IMG/VR virus record: IMGVR_UViG_3300021371_000071
Location: 1-30,818 of that record
Reading direction: 5' to 3' (one strand)
Length of the DNA stretch: 30,818 nucleotides
Source: a virus
Below are positions 1 to 6,285 of the stretch, one piece after another; the first letter of the stretch is position 1, and the number at the start of each line of letters is the position of its first letter. The notes beneath the pieces are model-generated. The model was not told the origin of the DNA. It was given only the letters and a program-made list of their open reading frames with translations, and did not search any database. The position numbers were made by a program, and so were the translations under genes.

Positions 1-1716
1 GAGGGTTTTTTGTTAGCCCACAACGCAGTGTTTGACCTTGGCTGGCTCCAAGAGCATGGAATTTATATCCGTGGTCGTATTGGCTGCACCATGCTTGCCA
101 GTAAGCTTCACCACAATGGCACGCCCAATGTCAAACACGGGCTGGCCCATGTTGCCAAGCGTGTCCTAAAAATTGACCTTGATAAGGAACAGCAAAGGTC
201 TGATTGGAGCGTTCCAGTTTTAAGTCGAGACCAGTTGGTCTACGCCGCTAAAGACGTTGAGGTGCTCTTGCAACTTGACCATCCACTTACAGCAGCGTTA
301 CAAAATGCACGGCTTGTTGAAGCTTATACATTAGAGTGCAAAGCACTTCCCGCTATGGCCCAGATGTGGCGTACCGGGCTTCCTTGGAACCGTTCCAGTC
401 TTGAGCAGCTTTGCAATGATTACGAACACGACATTAATGCGCTCAGCAGAGATTTTTTACGCGAACTTGATGCTGCGCTTCCTGAGAAACACAAGTTACC
501 TAAAGAAGCACGAAACTCTCAAAGACTTTCAAAGCTTCGAGATCTTGTCACTCAAATGGGGCACGAAGACTCTGACTATGAAAAGTGGTACGCGGAAATC
601 GAACAGATTGAGACTGCGCCGCAAGCGTTTAACCTCAGGCCAAAAGCTACGGGTGATGCTCGTCGTGGGACCAAACTAGAAGCAGGTTTTAATTTAAATA
701 GCCCCAAACAATTGTTAGAAAAGTTCACAGCACTTTTAGGGACAGTGCCAAAGGACAGTAAAACGGGCAAACCTAGCGCTAGCAGAGCAGCGCTTCAGGA
801 TTACGCAGCGGATCACCATGTTATACAGACCTATTTGGCGTGGAAGAAAAGTGAAAAGCGCCGTCAAATGGCTGAAGGGATCCTTGAAAAAATGGACCCG
901 GATGGTTTTGTACGTGCCAGCTATTTGCAACTTGGCGCTGAGTCAGGTCGTATGTCCTGCATTAAGCCAAACAATCAGCAGATACCTCGCGATACAGAGT
1001 TTCGCCAGTGTGTTGAGGCTCCTGATGGTTGGCTACTTGTTGACGCGGATTTTGGTCAAATGGAACTTCGACTCGCTGCAGCAGTGGCGCAGGACGAAAA
1101 GATGACTAAAGCGTTCCAGGCCGGTGAAGACCTGCATACGGTTACCGCGCAAGCAATTGGTTGTACTCGGCAGATTGCGAAAAGCGCCAACTTTGGTTTG
1201 TTGTACGGGTCCGGCGCTAAGGGTTTGCGTAATTACGCTGCTGGTTCTGGTGTCACAATGACCGTTGAAGCTGCCGCAAAAATCCGTAATCAGTGGTTAG
1301 ACACTTATGCAGGCGTGAAGACATGGCAAAATCAAAATGCTGCCGACGCATCCCAAACAAAAAGCAATAAGTGGGCTGAAATTCGTATTCCAGAATCTGG
1401 AATGCGGCGTTTCTTGCCTGGTGAAATGAACCGGCTGACAGTTAGGTGTAATACTCCGATCCAAGGTGCTGGTGCTGCGATCCTTAAATGTGCTTTAGGG
1501 AACCTTTGGCCAAAGCTTTTAGAAGCTGGCGAACAGGAAGTAAAAATTGCGGGCTGTATCCACGATGAAATCCTCTTACTAGTTCGTGAAGATAAGGCCC
1601 AGCAGTGGGCAGCTCAGCTAAAACAGATAATGGAGAACGCCGAAGCTAAGTGGTTAGGAGACATTCCGCCTTTAGCTGAACCTTCTGTGGGTAAGCGTTG
1701 GTCCGAAATTCACTAG
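1..1716 (+). CDS. polA: DNA polymerase I (family A), 5' end outside window
   Basis: Replicative DNA polymerase of the Pol I family with a proofreading domain. The reading frame is open to base 1, so the true start and the ExoI motif lie upstream. Counting from the TTG at base 10, the 3'-5' exonuclease motif ExoII is AHNAVFD (Asp9) and ExoIII is YAAKD (Tyr78, Asp82). The polymerase domain has motif A DFGQMELR (Asp347, equivalent to E. coli Asp705), motif B with Arg387, Lys391 and Phe395 in RQIAKSANFGLLYG, and motif C HDE (catalytic Asp519). All catalytic residues seen are intact, so the enzyme should be active. The residue equivalent to E. coli Phe762 is Phe, not the Tyr of T7. There is no 5'-3' nuclease domain in the visible part. 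It lies at the left of the rightward module with sigma factor and ThyX, as expected for phage replication genes. Family assignment is certain; the full length is unknown. Confidence 0.97.
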   Translation, partial: EGFLLAHNAVFDLGWLQEHGIYIRGRIGCTMLASKLHHNGTPNVKHGLAHVAKRVLKIDLDKEQQRSDWSVPVLSRDQLVYAAKDVEVLLQLDHPLTAALQNARLVEAYTLECKALPAMAQMWRTGLPWNRSSLEQLCNDYEHDINALSRDFLRELDAALPEKHKLPKEARNSQRLSKLRDLVTQMGHEDSDYEKWYAEIEQIETAPQAFNLRPKATGDARRGTKLEAGFNLNSPKQLLEKFTALLGTVPKDSKTGKPSASRAALQDYAADHHVIQTYLAWKKSEKRRQMAEGILEKMDPDGFVRASYLQLGAESGRMSCIKPNNQQIPRDTEFRQCVEAPDGWLLVDADFGQMELRLAAAVAQDEKMTKAFQAGEDLHTVTAQAIGCTRQIAKSANFGLLYGSGAKGLRNYAAGSGVTMTVEAAAKIRNQWLDTYAGVKTWQNQNAADASQTKSNKWAEIRIPESGMRRFLPGEMNRLTVRCNTPIQGAGAAILKCALGNLWPKLLEAGEQEVKIAGCIHDEILLLVREDKAQQWAAQLKQIMENAEAKWLGDIPPLAEPSVGKRWSEIH

Positions 1717-1729
1717 CGATGAACAAAGC

Positions 1730-1918
1730 ATGGTCAGCATTTATCGGACTGCTAATGGGTGGTCCTTCCGTAGCCTTCGGGAAACACACGTTTACCGTAG
1801 TCTTGCGGAAGTGATGGATGCTGCCTATGCAACCTCAAACAGGGCGGCAGGTAGTAATGAATTTTTTGCGGTACGAAATAGCACGTGCCACGACTGCAGA
1901 TTTGCTCCGCGCAGCTAA
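1730..1918 (+). CDS. small hypothetical protein
   Basis: A 62-residue frame starting 13 bases after the polymerase stop. I do not recognise a family. The N-terminal half (residues 1-35) reads like a small beta-alpha domain with aromatic residues, followed by a short tail with a CHDC pair. The start has no convincing ribosome binding site. Its 3' end overlaps the next candidate gene by 62 bases in another frame. It is the best candidate to fill the space directly behind the polymerase, but short length and overlap keep confidence moderate. Confidence 0.5.
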   Translation: MVSIYRTANGWSFRSLRETHVYRSLAEVMDAAYATSNRAAGSNEFFAVRNSTCHDCRFAPRS

Positions 1919-2033
1919 TTTTCTCGAAGGCGCTAGGGAAGTAAGACGGGGTTGCCGCAAACAGCGTACAAAGGCTCGTAAAGATCAAAAGACTGGTTGG
2001 CGCAAACACGTTGACGACTCCTTTCTTTGGTAG
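1857..2033 (+). CDS. small basic hypothetical protein
   Basis: A 58-residue frame from an ATG at 1857, preceded by a purine-rich GGCAGGTAG that could act as ribosome binding site. The frame is open further up to a possible ATG at 1818, but the 1857 start is better placed. The protein has a predicted helix (residues 5-28) and then a strongly basic stretch rich in Arg and Lys (residues 27-50), which could bind nucleic acid or simply be disordered. No family recognised. It overlaps the upstream small gene by 62 bases; both could be real, since dense overlaps are common here. Confidence 0.45.
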   Translation: MNFLRYEIARATTADLLRAANFLEGAREVRRGCRKQRTKARKDQKTGWRKHVDDSFLW

Positions 2034-2037
2034 CACA

Positions 2038-2047
2038 GTGCTAGACT
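2038..2047 (+). promoter_or_regulatory. possible extended -10 promoter element
   Basis: The sequence GTGCTAGACT contains TGC followed by TAGACT, which fits an extended -10 box (TGn plus four of six matches to TATAAT). It ends 22 bases before the ATG at 2070. A near copy sits at a similar distance before the next gene (2350-2359). No good -35 hexamer at 16-18 bases is visible, so this is only a candidate. Confidence 0.3.
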
Positions 2048-2069
2048 GCTTTTAGTGGTATAGCACTTT

Positions 2070-2336
2070 ATGGCGATTCGGCACGGAAACAAAACATATA
2101 TGCAAATTCTTCTTGATCCGCATAGGGCACGTTTATTGTTCGATGTAGCTGAAAAAGCTACAATGCGCCCCACCGCCTGGATTCGCGACGTGATTTATAA
2201 AGCGTTGGAACGTGAATACCCTGCAGCAATCTATAACGAAGCAGTTGCTAAAGATGAAGCCACTTGGCGAGCCTCTGTGCGGAAACGTGTTGAAGGGCGT
2301 ATTAAGTCTCGTAAAGCTTCTGACAGTGACCAGTAA
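2070..2336 (+). CDS. ribbon-helix-helix-like small protein
   Basis: An 88-residue protein. Residues 9-48 follow the ribbon-helix-helix pattern: a short strand (TYMQILLD), a helix with regularly spaced hydrophobics (RARLLFDVAEKA), a turn, and a second helix starting with PTAWIRDVIYKALE. CopG/Arc-type proteins of this shape bind DNA as dimers and often act as repressors. The C-terminal 35 residues are charged and probably helical or disordered. It stands alone between two short gaps, each with a possible extended -10 element, so it may regulate neighbouring genes. The fold is inferred from pattern only; the regulatory role is an inference. Confidence 0.75.
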   Translation: MAIRHGNKTYMQILLDPHRARLLFDVAEKATMRPTAWIRDVIYKALEREYPAAIYNEAVAKDEATWRASVRKRVEGRIKSRKASDSDQ

Positions 2337-2349
2337 AATGCCCTCTACT

Positions 2350-2359
2350 GTGCTACTCT
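2350..2359 (+). promoter_or_regulatory. possible extended -10 promoter element
   Basis: GTGCTACTCT resembles the element at 2038-2047, and it too lies 24 bases before a start codon (2384). TGC precedes TACTCT, a weak -10 match. The shared sequence and shared distance to the ATG are the main reason to note it. There is no clear -35 box. Confidence 0.3.
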
Positions 2360-2383
2360 TGCTGAGTCTGAAACTTAAAACGC

Positions 2384-2596
2384 ATGACTCGCTACGCCCT
2401 TAAAACAACACACAAAGGTGAAGTTCTGTACCTTGCAGCTTTTTACGCAAACTTCCCTAAAAACAATGGCATTCATTTGACCTACAAAGCAGAAGACGCT
2501 TGTTCCTATGTAACTATTGAAAAAGCTTGTCAGGTGGCTCGCAGCCTTGAAGACAGCATGGGTTCAATTCCAAGCATTGTAGAAGTCTCTTACTGA
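2384..2596 (+). CDS. small hypothetical protein
   Basis: A 70-residue protein of unknown function. It begins with a strand-like segment (RYALKTT), has aromatic-rich middle residues, then a helix around residues 44-57 (TIEKACQVARSLED) and a C-terminal strand. No family recognised and no catalytic motif visible. The stop codon TGA shares its last base with the ATG of the sigma factor gene (TGATG), so the two are probably translationally coupled and co-transcribed. The coupling and clean codon structure make it a likely real gene. Confidence 0.7.
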   Translation: MTRYALKTTHKGEVLYLAAFYANFPKNNGIHLTYKAEDACSYVTIEKACQVARSLEDSMGSIPSIVEVSY

Positions 2597-3456
2597 TGGA
2601 TGGTTTTAGCCAGTACTTACAAGACATTGTCCGCTATCCGCTCTTAAGCAAAGAGCAGGAAATACTCCTGGCGCGGCAAGTACAAGTCTGGGTTGCGTCC
2701 GAAAACCCCACCCCCAAACAAATCAAAACAGGCGAACGCGCCTACCAAAAATTGATCAACTGCAACTTAAGACTTGTGGTTTCTATTGCAAAACGTTACA
2801 CATTACGTTCCAGGCGCACAGAAATGTTTGACATTGTACAGGAAGGCAACATAGGTCTTGCTCACGGCATTAAAAAGTTTGATCCAGAGCGTGGTTACGC
2901 GCTATCCACTTATGTTTATTGGTGGATCAGGCAATCTATTAGTCGGTATTTAAGCCACCATGATCGGATGATTCGCATTCCGTCCCATGCTGGAGAGATA
3001 CTGGCAAAGTTGCGGCAGTGGGCACCTGAATTTGAATTAGCGCATGGCAGACCTCCCACGCTAGAAGAAAGCGCGGAATACTGTGATACAAGCCCCAAGC
3101 GGTTGCGTGAATACCTGGAACGTAGTGAAGACTGTCTTAGTTTGGATAAACCTAGAACCGGGCTGGATTCTCAAGAACATTCACTGATCGAACTTATTAG
3201 TGATGGCGAGCACCCAATGGAAAAGCTTGACAGCCTTTTCTGCAGTGATACAGTAGATAGGTTGTTGATGTCTTTAGCCCCAGTGGATCGCACCATCATT
3301 GAACGTGTTTTTGCTTTTGATGGGGGTGAAGCTCAGACATACATAAAAATTGCAAAAGATATTGGTATGTCTAGAGAGCGTGTAAGGCAAAGGTGCCATA
3401 AGGCCCTACGGAAACTTCACGTACTCGCACAGTTGGGTACTTGCGGGCCTTTATAA
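2596..3456 (+). CDS. RNA polymerase sigma-70 family factor
   Basis: A 286-residue sigma factor that should redirect host RNA polymerase to phage promoters. Region 1.2 is at about residues 1-31 (YLQDI and LLSKEQEILLARQV). Region 2 spans about 46-122: NLRLVVSIAKRYT, then DIVQEGNIGL, KFDPERGYALSTY and YWWIRQSI, which covers core binding, -10 recognition and melting. Region 3 starts at IRIPSH (127-131). Region 4 is about 212-280, with the -35-binding helix-turn-helix near KIAKDIGMSRERVRQR. It lacks the acidic region 1.1 of primary sigmas. All DNA-contacting regions are present, unlike the shorter T4 gp55 type. The layout is that of cyanobacterial group 1/2 sigma factors. The start at 2596 overlaps the preceding stop; a second in-frame possibility is not needed. 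The 3' end overlaps the next gene by one base. Confidence 0.95.
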   Translation: MDGFSQYLQDIVRYPLLSKEQEILLARQVQVWVASENPTPKQIKTGERAYQKLINCNLRLVVSIAKRYTLRSRRTEMFDIVQEGNIGLAHGIKKFDPERGYALSTYVYWWIRQSISRYLSHHDRMIRIPSHAGEILAKLRQWAPEFELAHGRPPTLEESAEYCDTSPKRLREYLERSEDCLSLDKPRTGLDSQEHSLIELISDGEHPMEKLDSLFCSDTVDRLLMSLAPVDRTIIERVFAFDGGEAQTYIKIAKDIGMSRERVRQRCHKALRKLHVLAQLGTCGPL

Positions 3457-3680
3457 TGGAATGCCCTAAATGTGGTGCCTCCCATAGAGGTGCGGTAAAA
3501 GTCATTAGTACCCGTGTTTCGCACGACGTAGCGATGACACGGGTTAGAAAGTGTACAGTGTGCGCTGCACTTTTGTATTCAGTAGAAATTCCTGTAGAGG
3601 AAGGACATATCTACTGTAAAACGCACTACCACATTAGAAAAAGTGTGGTGCAACGTCTGATCTCTGCACTGTATTCATGA
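3456..3680 (+). CDS. NrdR-like zinc-ribbon protein
   Basis: A 74-residue protein from the ATG at 3456, which shares one base with the sigma factor stop (TAATG). An alternative ATG at 3441 would overlap more and is less likely. The first 45 residues match the zinc ribbon of NrdR, the repressor of ribonucleotide reductase genes: MECPKCG (Cys3, Cys6), then an S/TR pair where NrdR has DSR, then VRKCTVC (Cys33, Cys36). The ATP-cone domain that senses nucleotides in NrdR is absent; instead a short tail with Cys54, His57 and His59 follows. It overlaps the thyX gene by four bases. A DNA-binding or adaptor role linked to nucleotide metabolism is possible but unproven. Confidence 0.75.
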   Translation: MECPKCGASHRGAVKVISTRVSHDVAMTRVRKCTVCAALLYSVEIPVEEGHIYCKTHYHIRKSVVQRLISALYS

Positions 3681-4315
3681 GCAATGTTGAACTGGTCTGG
3701 GCAACTCCAGACGCTGAAAAACTAATCGTGCGCATGGCACGTGTTAGTAATCCCAGCAATGAAGACAACTGGGAAACTGGGCCAGGATTGCTTAAGTACC
3801 TTGTTAAGCACAAGCATTGGTCGCCTTTTGAAATGGCGAACATGTGCGTTCAAATTAGTACTGAAAGGGACATCGCAGCTCAAATTGTGCGGCATCGGTC
3901 CTTTTCGTTCCAGGAATTTTCTACTCGATACAGCAAAACACAACCGGCTGAAGTACCTTCTTTTAGGCGGCAAGATTTTAAAAATCGGCAGAACAGTATC
4001 AGTGACATACACCCGCAGTACCAAGAGGCTTACCAGGAAGGTGCTGGCCGCATCATTGCTGATGCCTTTTTGTTTTATAACACCTTATTGGAACGGGGCG
4101 TTGCCAAGGAGACGGCTAGACGTATTCTGCCCCTCTGCACTCCTACAAGCCTATACATGCAGGGAACACTGAGGTCATGGGTGCATTACATCCAGTTGCG
4201 GGCTAATAATGACACGCAATTAGAGCATCGACAGGTTGCTTTTAAATGTGCTGCCGTTTTTAAGCAATGTTTTCCGGTTGTGTACCAGGCCGTTTTTCCT
4301 ACACTGCACCTATGA
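3677..4315 (+). CDS. thyX: flavin-dependent thymidylate synthase ThyX
   Basis: A 212-residue enzyme that methylates dUMP to dTMP using FAD, NADPH and methylene-tetrahydrofolate, supplying thymidine for phage replication. The ThyX signature RHRx7S is present as RHRSFSFQEFS (Arg72, His73, Arg74, Ser82), followed by TRYS. The downstream segment LRANNDTQLEHRQVA (about residues 192-206) carries the conserved Arg region that contacts substrate. Length is normal for the family, with no truncation. Most ThyX proteins have Asn in the motif position where this one has Gln79. The ATG overlaps the preceding stop by four bases (ATGA), and the following gene repeats that arrangement, so these genes form one translationally coupled run. 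Confidence 0.96.
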   Translation: MSNVELVWATPDAEKLIVRMARVSNPSNEDNWETGPGLLKYLVKHKHWSPFEMANMCVQISTERDIAAQIVRHRSFSFQEFSTRYSKTQPAEVPSFRRQDFKNRQNSISDIHPQYQEAYQEGAGRIIADAFLFYNTLLERGVAKETARRILPLCTPTSLYMQGTLRSWVHYIQLRANNDTQLEHRQVAFKCAAVFKQCFPVVYQAVFPTLHL

Positions 4316-4548
4316 AAGTCATTTTTTTGAACTGGTTCGAGCGCATAGCTCTTCACATGTTGGTGCGTAGCCCTCGTATAGGTATGCTCGCAGTTAAAGA
4401 AATGCATGGGCCGTTGATCTTTATCGCTAATAGCCCTTTTGATGAAGTCCCCATAACTGACGGCCATCCAGTAGCAAATCAGTTAGAACGCATATACCGC
4501 AATTCATCTAACGGGCCTGAATATGGTCAGGACTCAAGGGCTAGATGA
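4312..4548 (+). CDS. small hypothetical protein
   Basis: A 78-residue protein starting at the ATG that overlaps the thyX stop (ATGA). The frame is open upstream to 4267, but the coupled start is far more likely. The N-terminus is hydrophobic and aromatic (KVIFLNWFERIALHMLV), which might form an amphipathic or membrane-associated helix; the rest is mixed and ends in a polar tail. I recognise no family. Position at the end of the coupled run suggests it is co-expressed with ThyX. Confidence 0.65.
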   Translation: MKVIFLNWFERIALHMLVRSPRIGMLAVKEMHGPLIFIANSPFDEVPITDGHPVANQLERIYRNSSNGPEYGQDSRAR

Positions 4549-4687
4549 ACTCTGGTTTGTAGTGTGTACTGCTGGCGGTGGCTTGTGTGTAGAAACGACT
4601 AACGAACAAAAAGCAAAAGTCATCGCAGACATACTTCACTGTTCCATCCATTCTGAAATCCGCGCTTCGCGGGCTTCGTTCCAGTAA
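4523..4687 (+). CDS. small hypothetical protein, last rightward gene
   Basis: A 54-residue frame that overlaps the end of the previous gene by 26 bases and the end of the convergent HNH gene by 52 bases. Residues 9-40 read like a compact strand-strand-helix unit (ELWFVVCT, then GLCVETTNEQKAKVIADIL), which is more protein-like than a random frame. No ribosome binding site is evident and no family is recognised. It would be the last gene of the rightward module. The start could also be a non-ATG codon nearby. Confidence 0.42.
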   Translation: MVRTQGLDELWFVVCTAGGGLCVETTNEQKAKVIADILHCSIHSEIRASRASFQ

Positions 4688-4950
4688 TCCCGTTCTTTAT
4701 ACCATGTCTGCCAGTCATGGCCTGACTTGTGGCTATTGCAAGAAAAACAGCATCCAACTAGATTTCGTCGCTCTGTTATGCCGCCTTTCCACTTTGGTAC
4801 GACGTGATCTAGTGTTGCATTCTTGCCTAGAGGTTCAGCGCAATAAGCGCAACAGTAATTCCATTGCTGCAAAATTTGATCGCGAAAGCGCACCTTGGCT
4901 TTTTTACGGGATACCAGCTCGGTCCCGTCGATCTGGTGGTCCACTACCAC
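4636..4950 (-). CDS. HNH endonuclease
   Basis: A 104-residue HNH nuclease with a GTG start at 4950; a second GTG six bases inside is also possible. The structural zinc site is formed by CAYC (Cys34, Cys37) and CFSC (Cys68, Cys71). The catalytic part has LDHVVP with Asp48-His49, NLV with Asn63, and SHKS with His74, so the beta-beta-alpha metal site is complete and it should cut DNA. Free-standing HNH proteins in phages either assist terminase during packaging or are homing endonucleases. Terminase is not nearby, and this gene sits at the junction of the two convergent modules, so a homing-type or accessory nuclease is as likely as a packaging role. Confidence 0.9.
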   Translation of the reverse strand: MVVDHQIDGTELVSRKKAKVRFRDQILQQWNYCCAYCAEPLGKNATLDHVVPKWKGGITERRNLVGCCFSCNSHKSGHDWQTWYKERDYWNEAREARISEWMEQ

Positions 4951-5015
4951 CGCTCAATAAACTGCAACAACAAATTTGACTTGCAGCTGTTTATATGGTA
5001 ACCGCTCCAACAGCT

Positions 5016-5642
5016 TTAGGGCGCTAGCCAGATAACTCCTTCTTCTGTACGGCGGCGGCGTAAACCTTCCTCAAAGTGTGAACCGGGGTTTCGGTAAAGA
5101 AGTAACGCACTAGGGACCTGGTCCCATTCCCGGTTCCTTAAAACACGGGTAATTGTTCGGAACGATGGCAGGCCATAAAAGTACGCTCCAAGGTTAAATG
5201 CAAAGCTGATTAACGCGGACTTTTGGTTGCCATTCATTTCCGCCCAAAAAGGCACGGTTTCTTCAAGTATGTCTGCTGTACGGTTTATCTCTAAAGTCAA
5301 CATGGTTTCAGCGCGTTGCTGGCTGATCGTTTCTCCCAGCTTTACACTTTTTCCGTCCGGGTAACGGGTATTTCCATAGCCAATTGTTGGCACGTTTGCC
5401 GGGCACATATATGAAGTTAAATGACAACCTTCAAACTTTTTAATTAGCTCTACTGCGGCACCAAAGCTTTTGTCATCCACTGCTGAACTCCATGTTCCGT
5501 ACCAGGGTTGATCCCGGTTTAACAAATCTGGTTGTGCTTTTAAAATTGCGTTTTCTAGCTCTACTAACGCGGCGCTTTGATGCGGCAGTTTTCGGTAATA
5601 CCGAAACAGGTCAGTCAGGTGAACTGGGGTTTTTGGGCTCAT
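5016..5642 (-). CDS. endolysin, GH24 lysozyme (muramidase)
   Basis: Peptidoglycan-cleaving enzyme that releases progeny. From the ATG at 5642 it has 208 residues; a TTG at 5672 would add ten. The GH24 active site is seen as KKFEG with catalytic Glu71, then Cys80 eight residues on in the place of T4 Asp20, and Thr86 in PTIGYGNT: the E-x8-(D/C)-x5-T pattern. The Cys variant is common in phage lysozymes. Residues 1-60 form an added N-terminal segment with YYRKLPHQSAALVELE, a helical motif I associate with cyanobacterial and cyanophage cell-wall proteins; it may bind the wall, but that is inferred. No signal peptide is visible, so release should depend on a holin. The 5' end overlaps the frameshifted extension of the upstream holin-like gene by 32 bases. 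Confidence 0.92.
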   Translation of the reverse strand: MSPKTPVHLTDLFRYYRKLPHQSAALVELENAILKAQPDLLNRDQPWYGTWSSAVDDKSFGAAVELIKKFEGCHLTSYMCPANVPTIGYGNTRYPDGKSVKLGETISQQRAETMLTLEINRTADILEETVPFWAEMNGNQKSALISFAFNLGAYFYGLPSFRTITRVLRNREWDQVPSALLLYRNPGSHFEEGLRRRRTEEGVIWLAP

Positions 5643-5996
5643 GCCATGGTGCGCGAAGGTGCAGGTCGTCAAGAAACTGTGGAGGTGGCACTGCGGCAGG
5701 TTGGGTTGCGTGCCAGTCCTTTTCAGCTTGGTCTAGTTTTTTGGGCAGCGTTGCGTAAAATTTACGCCGCTGGATAACCTTGTTGACCCTGCTCCATAGT
5801 GAGCGGGTGTTAAATAAAACGATCCAGCGCCCGTCAGGTGGGACTAGCCCTTTTTTCCGGGCCTGACGCTGCGGATTGCAGTGAACAAGAATTGGATGAT
5901 GCTGTTGTCCTTTAGCTTGCTCATGCCGATCAGTTCAGATGCGGCGGCGACGACAACCCAGAAAGCAGGGTGGCTAAGGATTTCCTCGAAGTTCAT
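5611..5996 (-). CDS. predicted -1 frameshift product of the holin-like gene (128 aa)
   Basis: If ribosomes slip back one base on A-AAA-AAG (5856-5850), residues 1-49 of the short protein join a 79-residue extension read from 5850 to a TGA at 5611. The extension begins GLVPPDGRW, has a basic amphipathic part (RVNKVIQRRKFYATLPKKLD), then a proline-rich tail (AAVPPPQF and PKNPSSPD). The -1 frame is open upstream to a TGA near 5930 but contains no ATG, GTG or TTG in that stretch, so an independent start is unlikely. The composition is protein-like, and the frame stops inside the endolysin start region. The fusion would place a soluble, basic and proline-rich domain behind the same membrane segment. 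Real expression is an inference; a sequencing indel is the main alternative. Confidence 0.6.
5824..5856 (-). promoter_or_regulatory. -1 ribosomal frameshift site AAAAAAG with possible hairpin
   Basis: On the minus strand the zero-frame codons GGA AAA AAG GGC TAG contain A-AAA-AAG, the most efficient known bacterial -1 heptamer (as in dnaX), with the stop two codons later. Downstream, CTAGTCCC (5847-5840) can pair with GGGCGCTGG (5832-5824) around a seven-base loop, with one bulge and two G-U pairs. An alternative helix pairs GTCAGG upstream with CCTGAC downstream and encloses the site. Neither fold has been computed. Confidence 0.55.
5844..5996 (-). CDS. small holin-like membrane protein, short form
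   Basis: A 50-residue protein starting at the ATG at 5996. Residues 9-26 (HPAFWVVVAAASELIGMS) are hydrophobic and residues 31-42 (NSIIQFLFTAI) form a second apolar stretch; the end is basic (RSVRPGKKG). Its type (short, one or two membrane segments, next to the endolysin) fits a holin or holin partner that permeabilises the inner membrane, and I associate close relatives with cyanophage late regions. No good ribosome binding site precedes it. It lies 23 bases after the upstream coiled-coil gene. Its last codons before the stop, AAA AAG, form part of a -1 slippery heptamer, see the long form. Function is inferred from size and location. Confidence 0.75.
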   Translation of the reverse strand: MNFEEILSHPAFWVVVAAASELIGMSKLKDNSIIQFLFTAIRSVRPGKKG

Positions 5997-6019
5997 GGGG
6001 TTCAAGACTTTGTTTAATA

Positions 6020-6271
6020 CTAGCCTTTTGGTCCTTTGTGCTCTAAAAGTGAGATGCGGTTGCTGTGCTCGTTGAGAGTGGTGTATATTTCTTTACGATC
6101 CACTTTCATGTCTTGGTGTAATTCTTCTAGTTTGCCCGCAATGCTTTCAACAGCAGCGGTTAAACGAATAACTGCTTCGCGGGATTCATCCGTGCGGCGT
6201 GTAAACCCTGATACACTTAGCCCAGCTATACCAAGGGACGCGCCTAGGATTGCGGCGTAAATTTCAATCAC
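6020..6271 (-). CDS. small membrane-anchored coiled-coil protein (lysis region)
   Basis: An 83-residue protein with a GTG start at 6271, preceded by TAGGA at a good distance. Residues 2-20 (IEIYAAILGASLGIAGLSV) form one transmembrane segment at the N-terminus. Residues 30-75 are a charged amphipathic helix with heptad-like spacing (AVESIAGKLEELHQDM, then TTLNEHSNRISLLEH), typical of a short coiled coil. This architecture, next to an endolysin, is seen in holin accessory or holin-like proteins. It could oligomerise in the inner membrane and time lysis. No specific family is recognised with confidence. Confidence 0.75.
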   Translation of the reverse strand: MIEIYAAILGASLGIAGLSVSGFTRRTDESREAVIRLTAAVESIAGKLEELHQDMKVDRKEIYTTLNEHSNRISLLEHKGPKG

Positions 6272-6285
6272 GAATCCTAGCTTGA

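Noticed and set aside
1720-1812. Short frame beginning ATG AAC AAA just behind the polymerase stop
   Set aside because: Only about 30 codons; the frame at 1730 in the same place is longer and more protein-like.
4981-5015. Long-range inverted repeat AGCTGTT/AACAGCT near the endolysin stop
   Set aside because: The loop is about 18 bases and no T-run follows; it may be chance.
5492-6075. Plus-strand open frames in the lysis region
   Set aside because: They are opposite the endolysin, holin-like gene and its frameshift extension, all of which read better on the minus strand.
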